Translations under genes and position numbers: made by a program
Assembly: GCA_029865665.1 (NCBI GenBank)
Contig: JARXAV010000006.1
Span: 1 to 13,898 of the forward strand
Direction: 5' to 3'
DNA from: Flectobacillus sp.
GTDB lineage: Bacteria > Bacteroidota > Bacteroidia > Cytophagales > Spirosomataceae
Length of the DNA: 13,898 nucleotides
In this document: positions 5,590 through 13,442 of the stretch, one piece after another
Numbering within the stretch: position 1 is the first letter of the stretch
How the letters are laid out: each line of letters begins with the position of its first letter
Notes under the pieces: generated by a model
The model's input: the letters and a program-made list of their open reading frames with translations, nothing else
What the model was told of the DNA's origin: nothing
The model's database searches: none

Positions 5590-8500
5590 ATCTACAATAC
5601 ACCAAAACTTGAACTAAATAGGCAATGGTTTGAAGAAAGATTAGCAACAAGCATCAAGAATCTTGGAGAACGCTATTCTGAGGAACTGAATTTTGATTTA
5701 CCTATTGCTGGGGTATTCAATGGAATTGCAAGAAATCCAGCGTTTAAACATGAACTTAAAGAAAAGGTCAAAGAAGTTTTAAACAAGAATCACGATGTAG
5801 TTAGAACCCTCAAGCACTCGAAGGCTACTGATGAAAGTCTATTAAAGGTTATTCAAGACGTTGAAAGTAAAAACGTTGGGATAAACAATTGGCATAAAAG
5901 TATAAAATGGGAAGAAGGAAGTGGTCTCCAATATGAGGTGATAAAATCGTTAGTTGATAACTTACTTAAATTAGCTTCAGAAATTCGAGATTTTTTTTAT
6001 GAGTTAGAAAAATCAGAACCAACTCCATCCCAAAACTATGAATATCAAAAGTATAGTGATGAGAAGTATTACCTCAAACAATTATCGCAATCTGCCTATC
6101 AATTCGGAAGGTTTTTAGAATTCAATACATTTCAATTAGCTGAAAGACCTTGCTTGTTACTTAAAGGTGATGGAGGACATGGCAAATCGCACCTTTTGGC
6201 AGATGTAGCTAAAAATCACCAATTGAATGGAGGGTTCAGTATCTTATTATTAGGGCAACATTTCTATAAGGGCGAAGTATGGTCTGAAACTATCAAGCAG
6301 TTAGGCATTTCTGCATTCCATACGAAAGATGAATTACTCACACTTCTGAATGAAATAGGGAGAAAATCAGGAAAAAGATTATTATTTTTCATTGATGCTC
6401 TGAATGAGGGAGAAGGCAAGACAATATGGAAAAAACAATTAGCTGGATTTTTGGAAGACTTCAAAAAGTATCCGTGGTTAGGAGTTATTGTAAGTGTTAG
6501 AAGCACATTTCTCTCTCTAGTAGTACCTGAAAACTTACTCGAAGATAGCAATACATTAATACATATTACTCATCAAGGTTTTAGAGGACATGAATATCAA
6601 GCATCTAAAAGATTCTTTCAATATTTTGGACTACAAGCCCCTAAAATCCCTTTATTAACACCCGAATTTACGAACCCTTTATTTCTACTTCTTTTCTGCA
6701 AAGGGTTGAAAAAAAATGGATATGATCACATTCCAGAAGGAATGAATGGTATTTCAAAAATTATCCAGTTTTTCTTTCAAGGTATCAATAAATCTCTTTT
6801 CGATAAATTTGAGTTTGACCCTAAAATTAATATTGCGAATAAGTGTGCAGATAGTTTTGCAGAGTCTCTTAGCGAGCAAAAAGAAACCTTAATGAGTTAT
6901 GATAGTGCATTGCTATTATTGAATAATGTAGTCAAAACATACTCTCCCTTTGTACAAAATTGTAATATTTTGACTGAGTTAATTTCAGAAGGTCTGTTTA
7001 AGGAAAATGTAAGGTACAATCGAGATAATAAAGAATCTGAGTGCGTTATCGAATTTAACTATGAAAGGTTTGGAGATTATACAATTACTAATTTATTACT
7101 TGAAAAATATGTGGATAAAAACAACATCTCATCTGCATTCAAAAAGCATGGACACCTATCTTTCATATTAGAAAAACCTTATTATAATGACGGTATTATT
7201 GAAGCATTATCAGTTATTTTACCCGAAAAATTTGGAGAGGAACTTTTTGAAGTAATACCTAAAAAGTATTATCCTATGAAGTCTATTTCTGAGGGGTTTA
7301 TCAAAAGCCTAGTTTGGCGAAAAGAAGATACAATCACAGAGAAATCACTTGTATTTGTAGATGTAGTTCAACTAAATGGATATACTAATCAATATGTCGA
7401 AGTGATGATTTCAGTATGCTCAAATGAAAAACATTTATTCAATGCCAATCATCTACATAAAATACTCATCAATAAGACACTCGCCAAAAGGGATGAGCTG
7501 TGGACTACTTTTATTCATTCTGATTACACTCCAAAAGTGGATGAAGAGTATGAAATAGGGGCTATTCAGCGTCTTGTAGATTGGGCATGGTCGGAAGATG
7601 ATAAATCCTTCTTATCAAAAGAATCAATTTATCTCTCTGCCAAAACAATCACATGGTTTTTGACCTCTCCAAATCGTTTTTTTAGAGATGCTTCTACAAA
7701 AGGGTTAGTTTGTTTATTGACCAATAATTTACCCATTGCTTGTCGATTAATTGATGATTTTAGAGACATAAACGACCCTTACGTACTTGAAAGACTATTA
7801 GCCGCTTGTTACGGAGCAATCCTGAAATCTGAGATAAATGCTACTTCAAAGGATTTAGCCCAAAAAGTCTTTGATACTTTTTTTATACATGGAGAACCAC
7901 CTGTACATCTACTTACAAGGGAATATGCTAAAGGTATATGTGAGTTCTCTATACATCACAAACTACAAATTGTTGGAAATGTTGCTTTGGTTTATCCTCC
8001 TTATCAAAGCGTTTGGGAAGACCCGAAAATGACGGCTGAAAATTGTGTAAAAAAATATAGAATAAAAAACTTTGTGTATGATAAAGCAACGAGAGAAGAT
8101 AGAGGACAAAATAATTTAGTGCTTTCCACAAGTGAAGATTTTTATGATTTTAAAAAGTATCAAATAAGTACTAATTCAGAATTTTCTTCGATAAAAATAA
8201 ACGCTGAAAATGACTATAATGATTTTTATAATTCGCTGACAAGAAAGAAAAGACAGTGGTTGAAAATTTGTAAAGATACATATAGTCTTCTTCAAACAAT
8301 CCAAAAACTTAATACTTGGCATGAAAAAACCTTGAAACTATGTGAAGAGACAGAAAATACGATGTATTCATTCTTATCAGAAGGAGAAATAGCTAGATAT
8401 GAGAAAGACATTCGACCATTTTTTAAATCAAAATTTATAGCAAGTACTAATTGGAATAATAAATCCGAATTCAATAATGAGAAGATGGTTTCTTTCATCA

Positions 8501-9630
8501 TAGAACGAATTTTTGAATTAGGCTGGACAAAAGAGCTTTTTGGCAGTTTTGATTCTAGTTACAATGAATATGAAAGAAGGAGTACTCACATTCAAAGTAT
8601 TGGTGAAAAGTACAGATGGATAGCGTATTATGAGTGTTTGGCAAGAATAGCCGATAATTTTTTATACAGTAACAAGTGGAATAACGATAAAAGTGAGTCT
8701 CCTTTATCAGGAGCTTGGCAAATTGACAAAAGAGACATTGACCCAACCATTACTTCTAAACCTATCAAAATAGACACATGGAAAGAGTATAAAAAAACAT
8801 GGTGGTTCAATATTGAATATAATAATTGGCATAACTCCAACTGGTATCTAAAAGAAGATGATTTACCTAACATAGATAAACTAATGCAAGTAACTGACTT
8901 AGATGGAAAAGTATGGATTATGCTTGAGAGTTATCCGCATTGGATTAATAAAATTGATAAAGAGGATAGTATTGAAGATAACTATGCCAGAATGGAAATA
9001 TGGTATCATATAAGTTCATATTTTATCAAAAAAAACAATAAATCAAAATTTATCAAGTGGGCTTCAAAACAACGCTTCTACAACAGTTGGATGAAGCATT
9101 CAAAAGAATCATATCAAGTATTTAGTAGAGAATTTTATTGGTGTAATTCATATAAAGTAGGATTAGATGTAAAAACAGTTTTTTTAGACTGGCAAAGGTT
9201 AAGTGACAGAAGTGAAGATAAATTATATAAGTTTCAAGGTATTGTAACAACTGATGAATATAAGTGGGGTACAAGTCAAGATGCTTCCTTAGGTGAAGAT
9301 GGCAAGTATAGCTACTTCAGACCATCAATGAGTCTTTTTAACCTTTTGGGACTTTCATTTCATACTGATTGTGAATTTAAAGATAATACTGGTGAAATTG
9401 TTTGTATAGACCCTACGGGTAAACAAGAAGGACTATCTTGCTTATTAGTTAGAAAGGAGAAACTCATAGATGCTCTTGATAGAGAAGGATTAGAAATAGT
9501 CTGGACAATGATAGGTGAGAAACAGACACTTCATCGTGAAAACAAAGTACCTAGATTATGTTTCTCTGGTTGTTGTTTTTTAAATTCAGATAATGAAATT
9601 GAAAATAAGCTTTTTTTCGGGTCTTGGTAG
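5503..9630 (+). CDS. STAND/NACHT-like P-loop NTPase, probable phage sensor
   Basis: This 1375-aa protein has the layout of prokaryotic NLR-like defence ATPases. Residues 7-29 carry the beta tag shared with the upstream gene product. Residues 36-170 form a helical linker beginning RQWFEERL and NLGERYSEELNFDLPIA. The NTPase core has Walker A GDGGHGKS (222-229, Lys228), Walker B LLFFIDALNE (Asp298, Glu302), a sensor-type SVRSTF (331-336) and NPLFLLLFCKGL (391-402) in the winged-helix region. From about 690 to 800 there are HEAT-like helical repeats. Conserved-looking blocks follow: IGEKYRWIAYYE (from 1033), RDIDPT, and a C-terminal YFRPSM ... GLEIVWTMIGEK. There is no nuclease, TIR, SIR2 or protease domain in the chain, so the effector is probably the partner gene. 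Such proteins bind a phage product through the C-terminal repeats and oligomerise on ATP binding. Exact relation to the named Avs types is not determined. Confidence 0.85.
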   Translation: MEEKVNIQNSKNVVVNSEINALDVHIGDKIYNTPKLELNRQWFEERLATSIKNLGERYSEELNFDLPIAGVFNGIARNPAFKHELKEKVKEVLNKNHDVVRTLKHSKATDESLLKVIQDVESKNVGINNWHKSIKWEEGSGLQYEVIKSLVDNLLKLASEIRDFFYELEKSEPTPSQNYEYQKYSDEKYYLKQLSQSAYQFGRFLEFNTFQLAERPCLLLKGDGGHGKSHLLADVAKNHQLNGGFSILLLGQHFYKGEVWSETIKQLGISAFHTKDELLTLLNEIGRKSGKRLLFFIDALNEGEGKTIWKKQLAGFLEDFKKYPWLGVIVSVRSTFLSLVVPENLLEDSNTLIHITHQGFRGHEYQASKRFFQYFGLQAPKIPLLTPEFTNPLFLLLFCKGLKKNGYDHIPEGMNGISKIIQFFFQGINKSLFDKFEFDPKINIANKCADSFAESLSEQKETLMSYDSALLLLNNVVKTYSPFVQNCNILTELISEGLFKENVRYNRDNKESECVIEFNYERFGDYTITNLLLEKYVDKNNISSAFKKHGHLSFILEKPYYNDGIIEALSVILPEKFGEELFEVIPKKYYPMKSISEGFIKSLVWRKEDTITEKSLVFVDVVQLNGYTNQYVEVMISVCSNEKHLFNANHLHKILINKTLAKRDELWTTFIHSDYTPKVDEEYEIGAIQRLVDWAWSEDDKSFLSKESIYLSAKTITWFLTSPNRFFRDASTKGLVCLLTNNLPIACRLIDDFRDINDPYVLERLLAACYGAILKSEINATSKDLAQKVFDTFFIHGEPPVHLLTREYAKGICEFSIHHKLQIVGNVALVYPPYQSVWEDPKMTAENCVKKYRIKNFVYDKATREDRGQNNLVLSTSEDFYDFKKYQISTNSEFSSIKINAENDYNDFYNSLTRKKRQWLKICKDTYSLLQTIQKLNTWHEKTLKLCEETENTMYSFLSEGEIARYEKDIRPFFKSKFIASTNWNNKSEFNNEKMVSFIIERIFELGWTKELFGSFDSSYNEYERRSTHIQSIGEKYRWIAYYECLARIADNFLYSNKWNNDKSESPLSGAWQIDKRDIDPTITSKPIKIDTWKEYKKTWWFNIEYNNWHNSNWYLKEDDLPNIDKLMQVTDLDGKVWIMLESYPHWINKIDKEDSIEDNYARMEIWYHISSYFIKKNNKSKFIKWASKQRFYNSWMKHSKESYQVFSREFYWCNSYKVGLDVKTVFLDWQRLSDRSEDKLYKFQGIVTTDEYKWGTSQDASLGEDGKYSYFRPSMSLFNLLGLSFHTDCEFKDNTGEIVCIDPTGKQEGLSCLLVRKEKLIDALDREGLEIVWTMIGEKQTLHRENKVPRLCFSGCCFLNSDNEIENKLFFGSW

Positions 9631-9675
9631 GAAGTAATATCCAATATATTTTAATTAATTTTTAACTCACTTACA

Positions 9676-10806
9676 ATGAATAATTTAGTAGAACTAATGG
9701 TTCGCTCAGCAACTAATTGGACAGATGACGTAAATAATGGTGTAACCAATCCAGAAGATATTTTGAAGAATTTTATGCAGATGTCTTATTTGGATTATTG
9801 TTTAATAATTAACCCACGAATGTATGAGACTTTTGTATATGACAATAATGAAAATATTGAAATACTAAGGAGGAAATTAGATAGGAGAGATGATATTGAA
9901 CAGAAGATTGTTCTGATAAAAGCGGAAAAAGAAAAGATTATCAAATATCTTGAAAGCGATGAAATTTCAGAAACAATAGCTATGATTAATAAACCCCTCA
10001 CAATTTTTTTTGAGCTTATGAAAAGAAAGTATGAGCAAGTACAAAATGACCCTGATATAAGAGATTCTTTTAATGATAATGAGGGAAAAGAACTTAATAT
10101 TTTTATTGAAAATGCAGATAAGTTCTTAAAAGTTAAGAACGTTGAAGAAATAGGATTACCTAAAATCTTGGCAAATCAACCACAATTACTCAATTTATCA
10201 TCTCCTGATGAAATACTGAAAGAATTAAGTGAACAAAAATTAGATGACCTAACTCAATTCATTCCCATAAGTTTTTCAGAATTGGAAGAAATTAAACAAA
10301 TTGATAATGAAAAAATATTAGACGAGACTTTTAAGTTATTATATATTCATTCTCAGGAACAATATTTTGAGATGTTAAGAGTAGAGGAAAAGAGGATTAA
10401 AGAGGATTATAGTTTGATTGACACAGAGGAAACAATTGATACTAACGAAGGAACATCTAATGTACCTTTGGAGGACGACAAGAGTGATTTAGGAAATACA
10501 ATTACAATTGATTTGCCAAATTTTCCAAGAGCAAAAAATAGGAAAAATGGTGATAATTTAACTTGTTTATCAAGAGAAGCTACAGCTGTATTAATTGATA
10601 CATTAAGAGAAGCAAAAGCTTTTTTGGATGAAGAGTTTCAATCTAATATCAATATAGCAAAGGCAGTACAAGTATTAACTGGATTTTCATATAATAGATT
10701 AAGAACTGACCTGACTGCTATCTCTTCAAAAAAAGAGTTACTTGCAACCCAAGAAATTTTACAAAAATCTATCCACCTAATTAACAAGCGGTTAGCTAAA
10801 AAATAA
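9676..10806 (+). CDS. Hypothetical protein with HTH-like C-terminal domain
   Basis: This 376-aa protein was not recognised as a whole. The first 250 residues are acidic and helical, with charged coiled-coil-like stretches (LRRKLDRRDDIEQKIV, LIKAEKEKIIKYLE). A low-complexity acidic linker follows at about 243-275. The C-terminal 80 residues (LSREATAVLIDTLREA ... NINIAKAVQVLTGFSYNRLRTDL) resemble a small helical domain common in proteins of Bacteroidota mobile elements, where NxxIAKxxxxLTGxSxxxxR is a recurring pattern, possibly DNA binding. It starts 45 bp after the NTPase stop with no clear TAnnTTTG box between, so it may be transcribed with the STAND operon or belong to the element backbone. 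Cargo or backbone function remains open. Confidence 0.7.
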   Translation: MNNLVELMVRSATNWTDDVNNGVTNPEDILKNFMQMSYLDYCLIINPRMYETFVYDNNENIEILRRKLDRRDDIEQKIVLIKAEKEKIIKYLESDEISETIAMINKPLTIFFELMKRKYEQVQNDPDIRDSFNDNEGKELNIFIENADKFLKVKNVEEIGLPKILANQPQLLNLSSPDEILKELSEQKLDDLTQFIPISFSELEEIKQIDNEKILDETFKLLYIHSQEQYFEMLRVEEKRIKEDYSLIDTEETIDTNEGTSNVPLEDDKSDLGNTITIDLPNFPRAKNRKNGDNLTCLSREATAVLIDTLREAKAFLDEEFQSNINIAKAVQVLTGFSYNRLRTDLTAISSKKELLATQEILQKSIHLINKRLAKK

Positions 10807-10868
10807 GGATTGCAAGGTAAGGGTTACAAGGTTGCAATTCTCAAATACTCACAAATAACCACCATAAC

Positions 10869-10882
10869 TTCGAGCTATCGAA
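10869..10882. other. Small hairpin in the gap before the excisionase gene
   Basis: TTCGA and TCGAA flank a 4-nt loop in the 112-bp gap between 10807 and 10918. The same gap also holds two nearby copies of the palindrome TTGCAA. No consensus promoter box is visible here, and the short stem may have no function. Confidence 0.2.
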
Positions 10883-10918
10883 ACGGAAAACAAACTATCC
10901 TCCGAAGTAGAAACTCAA

Positions 10919-11251
10919 ATGGTGAACACACCGAAGTTAGTCGTAATGACATCAGAAGAATTAGAAAATCTAGTTCAAAATTCAGTTCGCAAGGCACTTG
11001 CCGAACAATCTTTTCCATCATCAATTAACGATGATAAACCTCTAAGTATTGACGAGGCTTCAGCTTTTTTAAAAAAGCCTAAATCAACAGTTTATCAGCT
11101 TACATCTGCTAGGAAAATTCCATTTGCGAAAATGGGAAAACAACTCTTATTTTTCAAGAAAGATTTATTAGTGTGGATCGAGGAAGGTAAAAAGAAAACA
11201 AAAAAAGAGATTGAGGCAGAGGGTTTCAATTTGATGGGGGGTAAGAAATGA
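10919..11251 (+). CDS. Excisionase-family helix-turn-helix protein
   Basis: This 110-aa protein has the MerR-like HTH_17/excisionase fold: LSIDEASAFLKKPKSTVYQLTSARKIPFAKMG followed by the wing KQLLFFKKDLLVWIEEGK (about residues 41-90), with a lysine-rich tail. Such proteins bind bent DNA at attachment sites or promoters, help the integrase excise the element, or regulate mobilization genes. An N-terminal helix (SEELENLVQNSVRKALAEQ) is typical of the Bacteroidota version. The start may be 10919 or the ATG at 10946 (MTSEELENL), which is nearer the usual family start. The stop overlaps the ATG of the next gene by four bases (ATGA), so the two are translationally coupled. Confidence 0.87.
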   Translation: MVNTPKLVVMTSEELENLVQNSVRKALAEQSFPSSINDDKPLSIDEASAFLKKPKSTVYQLTSARKIPFAKMGKQLLFFKKDLLVWIEEGKKKTKKEIEAEGFNLMGGKK

Positions 11252-11598
11252 GCCAGCAACTATCTTATAAACCCAAGACCTACGGAGAGGGTCTTGGGTT
11301 ACTTCACATAGTTATTCAAGAACTTCGGCAGAAACTTAGTAATTACGCTCAATCCCCTAATGCACAGGAACACTTTATCAATGAGCGTTTGGTAATTATT
11401 GAGAGCCTAGAAGAAGCTTACAAAGTTTTAAACACATTCACCTATTCAATTGCTTGGGAGTTATTAGAAACGGCTATGAAGGATTTAGATAAAAGAGATA
11501 CAGAACTTAGTGGTTATCATATCTTTTTTATCACAAAATCTCAGGGAAAAAATTTGGGTTCAATCACATTCAATCCTATGCAAAATGAGCATTTTTGA
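11248..11598 (+). CDS. Small hypothetical protein of the mobile-element backbone
   Basis: This 116-aa protein is not recognised. It starts with an ATGA overlap with the excisionase-like gene and ends 14 bases inside the DUF3987 gene, so it is sandwiched in a tightly coupled operon. The composition is helical (LHIVIQELRQKLSNYAQ, LVIIESLEEAYKVLN) with a strand-like end (GYHIFFITKS). There is no signal peptide or membrane segment. The overlaps on both sides support a real gene. Function unknown. Confidence 0.72.
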   Translation: MSQQLSYKPKTYGEGLGLLHIVIQELRQKLSNYAQSPNAQEHFINERLVIIESLEEAYKVLNTFTYSIAWELLETAMKDLDKRDTELSGYHIFFITKSQGKNLGSITFNPMQNEHF

Positions 11599-12967
11599 CG
11601 GACAATCTCCCTCTGCACAAGGTGAAACGATGGAGAATCATAACTTAGAAAATACCCCAACAATTCCCAAAGAGGTTTACGATAACTTGCCACAATTTTT
11701 GAACCAAGGAAGTAATGTATTTGCGACTAGTAGAGAAAAAGATGTTTTTCTAACGGGTGCATTGACAGTACTGAGTGGCTGTTTACCAACTATCTCTGGA
11801 CATTACAACGGTAGCAAAGTGTACGCAAATCTATACAGTTTTGTTGTCGCTCCTGCGGCATCAGGCAAAGGTGTAATGTCATGGGCAAAAGTATTAGGAA
11901 TTTCTTATCATAAACACTTGAGAGATACGTATAAATTACTATTTGATGAATATGACGAATCGCTGAAAGCTTACGAAAAAAGTAAAGGACAAATAGAGAA
12001 ACCCAATCCACCGCCTTTCAGATTATTATTTTCGCCCGCTGATACCAGTAAAGCAAGTTTAATTCAAACCCTTGCCGATTGCGGAGAGTCCGTTACGATG
12101 TTTGAAAGTGAAGCCGATACACTTTCTGGAACAATGGGTAAAGAATGGGGAGGATTTTCAGATTTATTCAGAAAGGCGTTTCACCACGAACCGTATAGCT
12201 ATCAACGTAAAACAGCTAATCAGTATATTGAACTTGAATTTCCACGCCTTTCAGTTGCTTTATCAGGCACGCCCTTACAAGTTCAACGGCTTATTCCCTC
12301 AGCAGAAGATGGATTATTTAGTAGATTCATTTTCTACGTTTTTCGAGTTGAAGCACATTGGCAAGACGTTTCACCATTTAATGGTCGTGTATCATTAAAC
12401 GACTACTTTGCAGACTTATCTGATAAAGTAAAGTGCATGATTCTTCATTACGAAAATGAAGAACCTATAAATTTTTCACTTTGTGAACATCAATGGAGAA
12501 AACTTAATGAATCTTTCGCTCAAAGGCTTGAAGACGTAAAAAATTTAGTCGGAGAAGATGCTTTGAGTGTAGTAAAACGTTCGGGATTAATAACATTCAG
12601 AATCGCAATGATTCTATCAATATTAAGAAAGTATAATTGCAATAACGGAACACCTGTAGAATTATATTGTGAGGATATTGATTTCAATACGGCAATGCTC
12701 TTGACTGAGGTTTATTTGAATCATTCACTAATCATTTTTAGTTCGTTAGTTAAAGGTAGTAACCAATCAAGTGGGGTCAAAAAGACCTTCTATGATAAAT
12801 TACCATCTCAGTTTGAACGTAAAGAAGCAGGATTATTGGGAAGTAAAATGATGATTTCGGATAGAACTGTGGGAAATTATCTAACTGATTTTATCAAAAA
12901 TGGATACCTGATTCAACCCAAATACGGATATTATAAAAAACAAAATAACAGTTTACCAACTTGCTAA
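11585..12967 (+). CDS. DUF3987 P-loop protein (mobile-element replication/mobilization)
   Basis: This 460-aa DUF3987 protein has a P-loop-like APAASGKG at residues 89-96 (Lys95) after an YSFVVAP strand, an acidic FESEADTL that may be the Walker B region, and the conserved block LSGTPLQVQRLIPSAEDGLFSRFIFYVF. The C-terminal ~60 residues look like a winged-helix (SSGVKKTFYDKLPSQFERKEA ... ISDRTVGNYLTDFIKNGYL). DUF3987 proteins are found next to primase-like and mobilization genes in Bacteroidota islands and may act as a helicase-like replication factor. The frame is open back to 11510, but the ATG at 11585 (MSIFDGQSPS), with a 14-base overlap, is preferred; 11630 (MENHNLEN) is also possible. Its stop codon lies in the arm of the inverted repeat that follows. 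Confidence 0.88.
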   Translation: MSIFDGQSPSAQGETMENHNLENTPTIPKEVYDNLPQFLNQGSNVFATSREKDVFLTGALTVLSGCLPTISGHYNGSKVYANLYSFVVAPAASGKGVMSWAKVLGISYHKHLRDTYKLLFDEYDESLKAYEKSKGQIEKPNPPPFRLLFSPADTSKASLIQTLADCGESVTMFESEADTLSGTMGKEWGGFSDLFRKAFHHEPYSYQRKTANQYIELEFPRLSVALSGTPLQVQRLIPSAEDGLFSRFIFYVFRVEAHWQDVSPFNGRVSLNDYFADLSDKVKCMILHYENEEPINFSLCEHQWRKLNESFAQRLEDVKNLVGEDALSVVKRSGLITFRIAMILSILRKYNCNNGTPVELYCEDIDFNTAMLLTEVYLNHSLIIFSSLVKGSNQSSGVKKTFYDKLPSQFERKEAGLLGSKMMISDRTVGNYLTDFIKNGYLIQPKYGYYKKQNNSLPTC

Positions 12968-13020
12968 GTTCGCTAAGTTGCCAACTTCATTTAGCAAGTT
13001 GGTAAACTTAGCAAGTAAGC
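12951..13020. repeat. 17-bp perfect inverted repeat with nested AAGTT repeats
   Basis: GTTTACCAACTTGCTAA (12951-12967) and TTAGCAAGTTGGTAAAC (12991-13007) are perfect inverted repeats with a 23-nt loop. The loop holds a smaller inverted pair AAGTTG/CAACTT. GCTAAGTT occurs at 12963-12970 and 12972-12979, and inverted as AACTTAGC at 13005-13012. The left arm includes the last codons and stop of the DUF3987 gene. No U-run follows, so a plain intrinsic terminator is unlikely. An operator, transfer origin or iteron-like site fits better. Confidence 0.75.
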
Positions 13021-13038
13021 AAATAGATAGTAGATATA

Positions 13039-13233
13039 ATGAAAATACCAACACATAAAGCCATGACGAGAACGCAATTAGCATCGTACTATGGTGTTTG
13101 TTTAGCAACATTCAATAAAATGATTAGTAAAGTACCTGAGTTTACCTTTAATAAATCAGCACGTTTACTTACTCCAAAAGAGGTTATAACTATCGTTAAC
13201 CATCTCGGAGACCCAATGACACCCGATGATTAA
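13039..13233 (+). CDS. Small helix-turn-helix protein
   Basis: This 64-aa protein has a single helix-turn-helix: TRTQLASYYGVCLATFNKMISKV, then RLLTPKEVITIVNHLGDP. The pattern (TrxQLAxxYGVsxxTF ... LLTPKqvexIxxxLG) is that of short DNA-binding proteins found between DUF3987 and mobilization genes in Bacteroidota islands. Basic and polar, with no other domain. It lies between two repeat-rich stretches, the inverted repeat ending at 13007 and the ATTAAC array starting at 13260, and so is a natural candidate to bind one or both. Its promoter is not evident; it may be read through from the DUF3987 operon. Confidence 0.75.
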   Translation: MKIPTHKAMTRTQLASYYGVCLATFNKMISKVPEFTFNKSARLLTPKEVITIVNHLGDPMTPDD

Positions 13234-13274
13234 TGTTGAATAACCTACTCCTACCCATGATTAACGATTCAACA
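13234..13274. repeat. 8-bp inverted repeat TGTTGAAT / ATTCAACA
   Basis: TGTTGAAT (13234-13241) directly after the HTH gene stop and ATTCAACA (13267-13274) are perfect inverted copies with a 25-nt spacer. It marks the left border of the repeat-rich intergenic region. Confidence 0.5.
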
Positions 13275-13331
13275 TATATCGTATATAGGTAAATGACAAA
13301 GGTTATCTCACATTAACATCAATTAACCTTG

Positions 13332-13372
13332 ATTAACCCTCATTAACTCGAAAGTGATTAATGAGGGTTAAT
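13332..13372. repeat. 14-bp perfect inverted repeat inside the array
   Basis: ATTAACCCTCATTA (13332-13345) and TAATGAGGGTTAAT (13359-13372) pair perfectly around a 13-nt loop, followed by a short T-run. It could end transcription from the left or act as an operator for the promoter box that starts right after it. Confidence 0.6.
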
Positions 13373-13380
13373 TATTTTTG
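13373..13380 (+). promoter_or_regulatory. Putative -7 box of the RHH-like gene
   Basis: TATTTTTG matches TAnnTTTG. It directly follows the 14-bp inverted repeat and precedes a second one at 13387-13409, where transcription would start. The leader to the ATG at 13443 would be about 56 nt. No clear -33 element is visible. Confidence 0.4.
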
Positions 13381-13386
13381 TAGCAC

Positions 13387-13409
13387 CTGATTAACAAGGG
13401 GTTAATCAG
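13387..13409. promoter_or_regulatory. 9-bp inverted repeat at the presumed start of transcription
   Basis: CTGATTAAC (13387-13395) and GTTAATCAG (13401-13409) flank a 5-nt loop. The position right after the -7 box suggests an operator for autoregulation, or an early RNA hairpin. Confidence 0.45.
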
Positions 13410-13442
13410 TAAAATTAATTTAAACACCAAAATATTTCAATC

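Larger units (their letters stand above)
13260..13406. repeat. ATTAAC hexamer array, partly phased at 10 bp
   Basis: ATTAAC begins at 13260, 13312, 13322, 13332, 13342 and 13390, and in inverted form (GTTAAT) at 13367 and 13401. The four copies 13312-13347 are spaced exactly 10 bp apart, so they would face the same side of the helix. The array fills the 209-bp gap between the small HTH gene and the RHH-like gene. It could be a cooperative operator, a transfer origin or a replication iteron cluster. Confidence 0.7.

Noticed and set aside
6264..8873. Several minus-strand open frames of 60-95 codons inside the NTPase gene
   Set aside because: They are antisense shadows of a long well-supported gene and show no domain or start signals.
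10810..11028. 72-codon plus-strand frame overlapping the excisionase-like gene
   Set aside because: It has no recognisable domain, is rich in Ser/Arg/Thr as expected of a shifted frame, and overlaps a clear HTH gene for half its length.
12072..12398. 108-codon plus-strand frame inside the DUF3987 gene
   Set aside because: It lies wholly within the DUF3987 coding sequence in another frame and has no recognisable feature.
13312..13350. ATTAAC array as a CRISPR array
   Set aside because: The repeats are six bases with four-base gaps, far too short for CRISPR repeats and spacers, and there are no cas genes.
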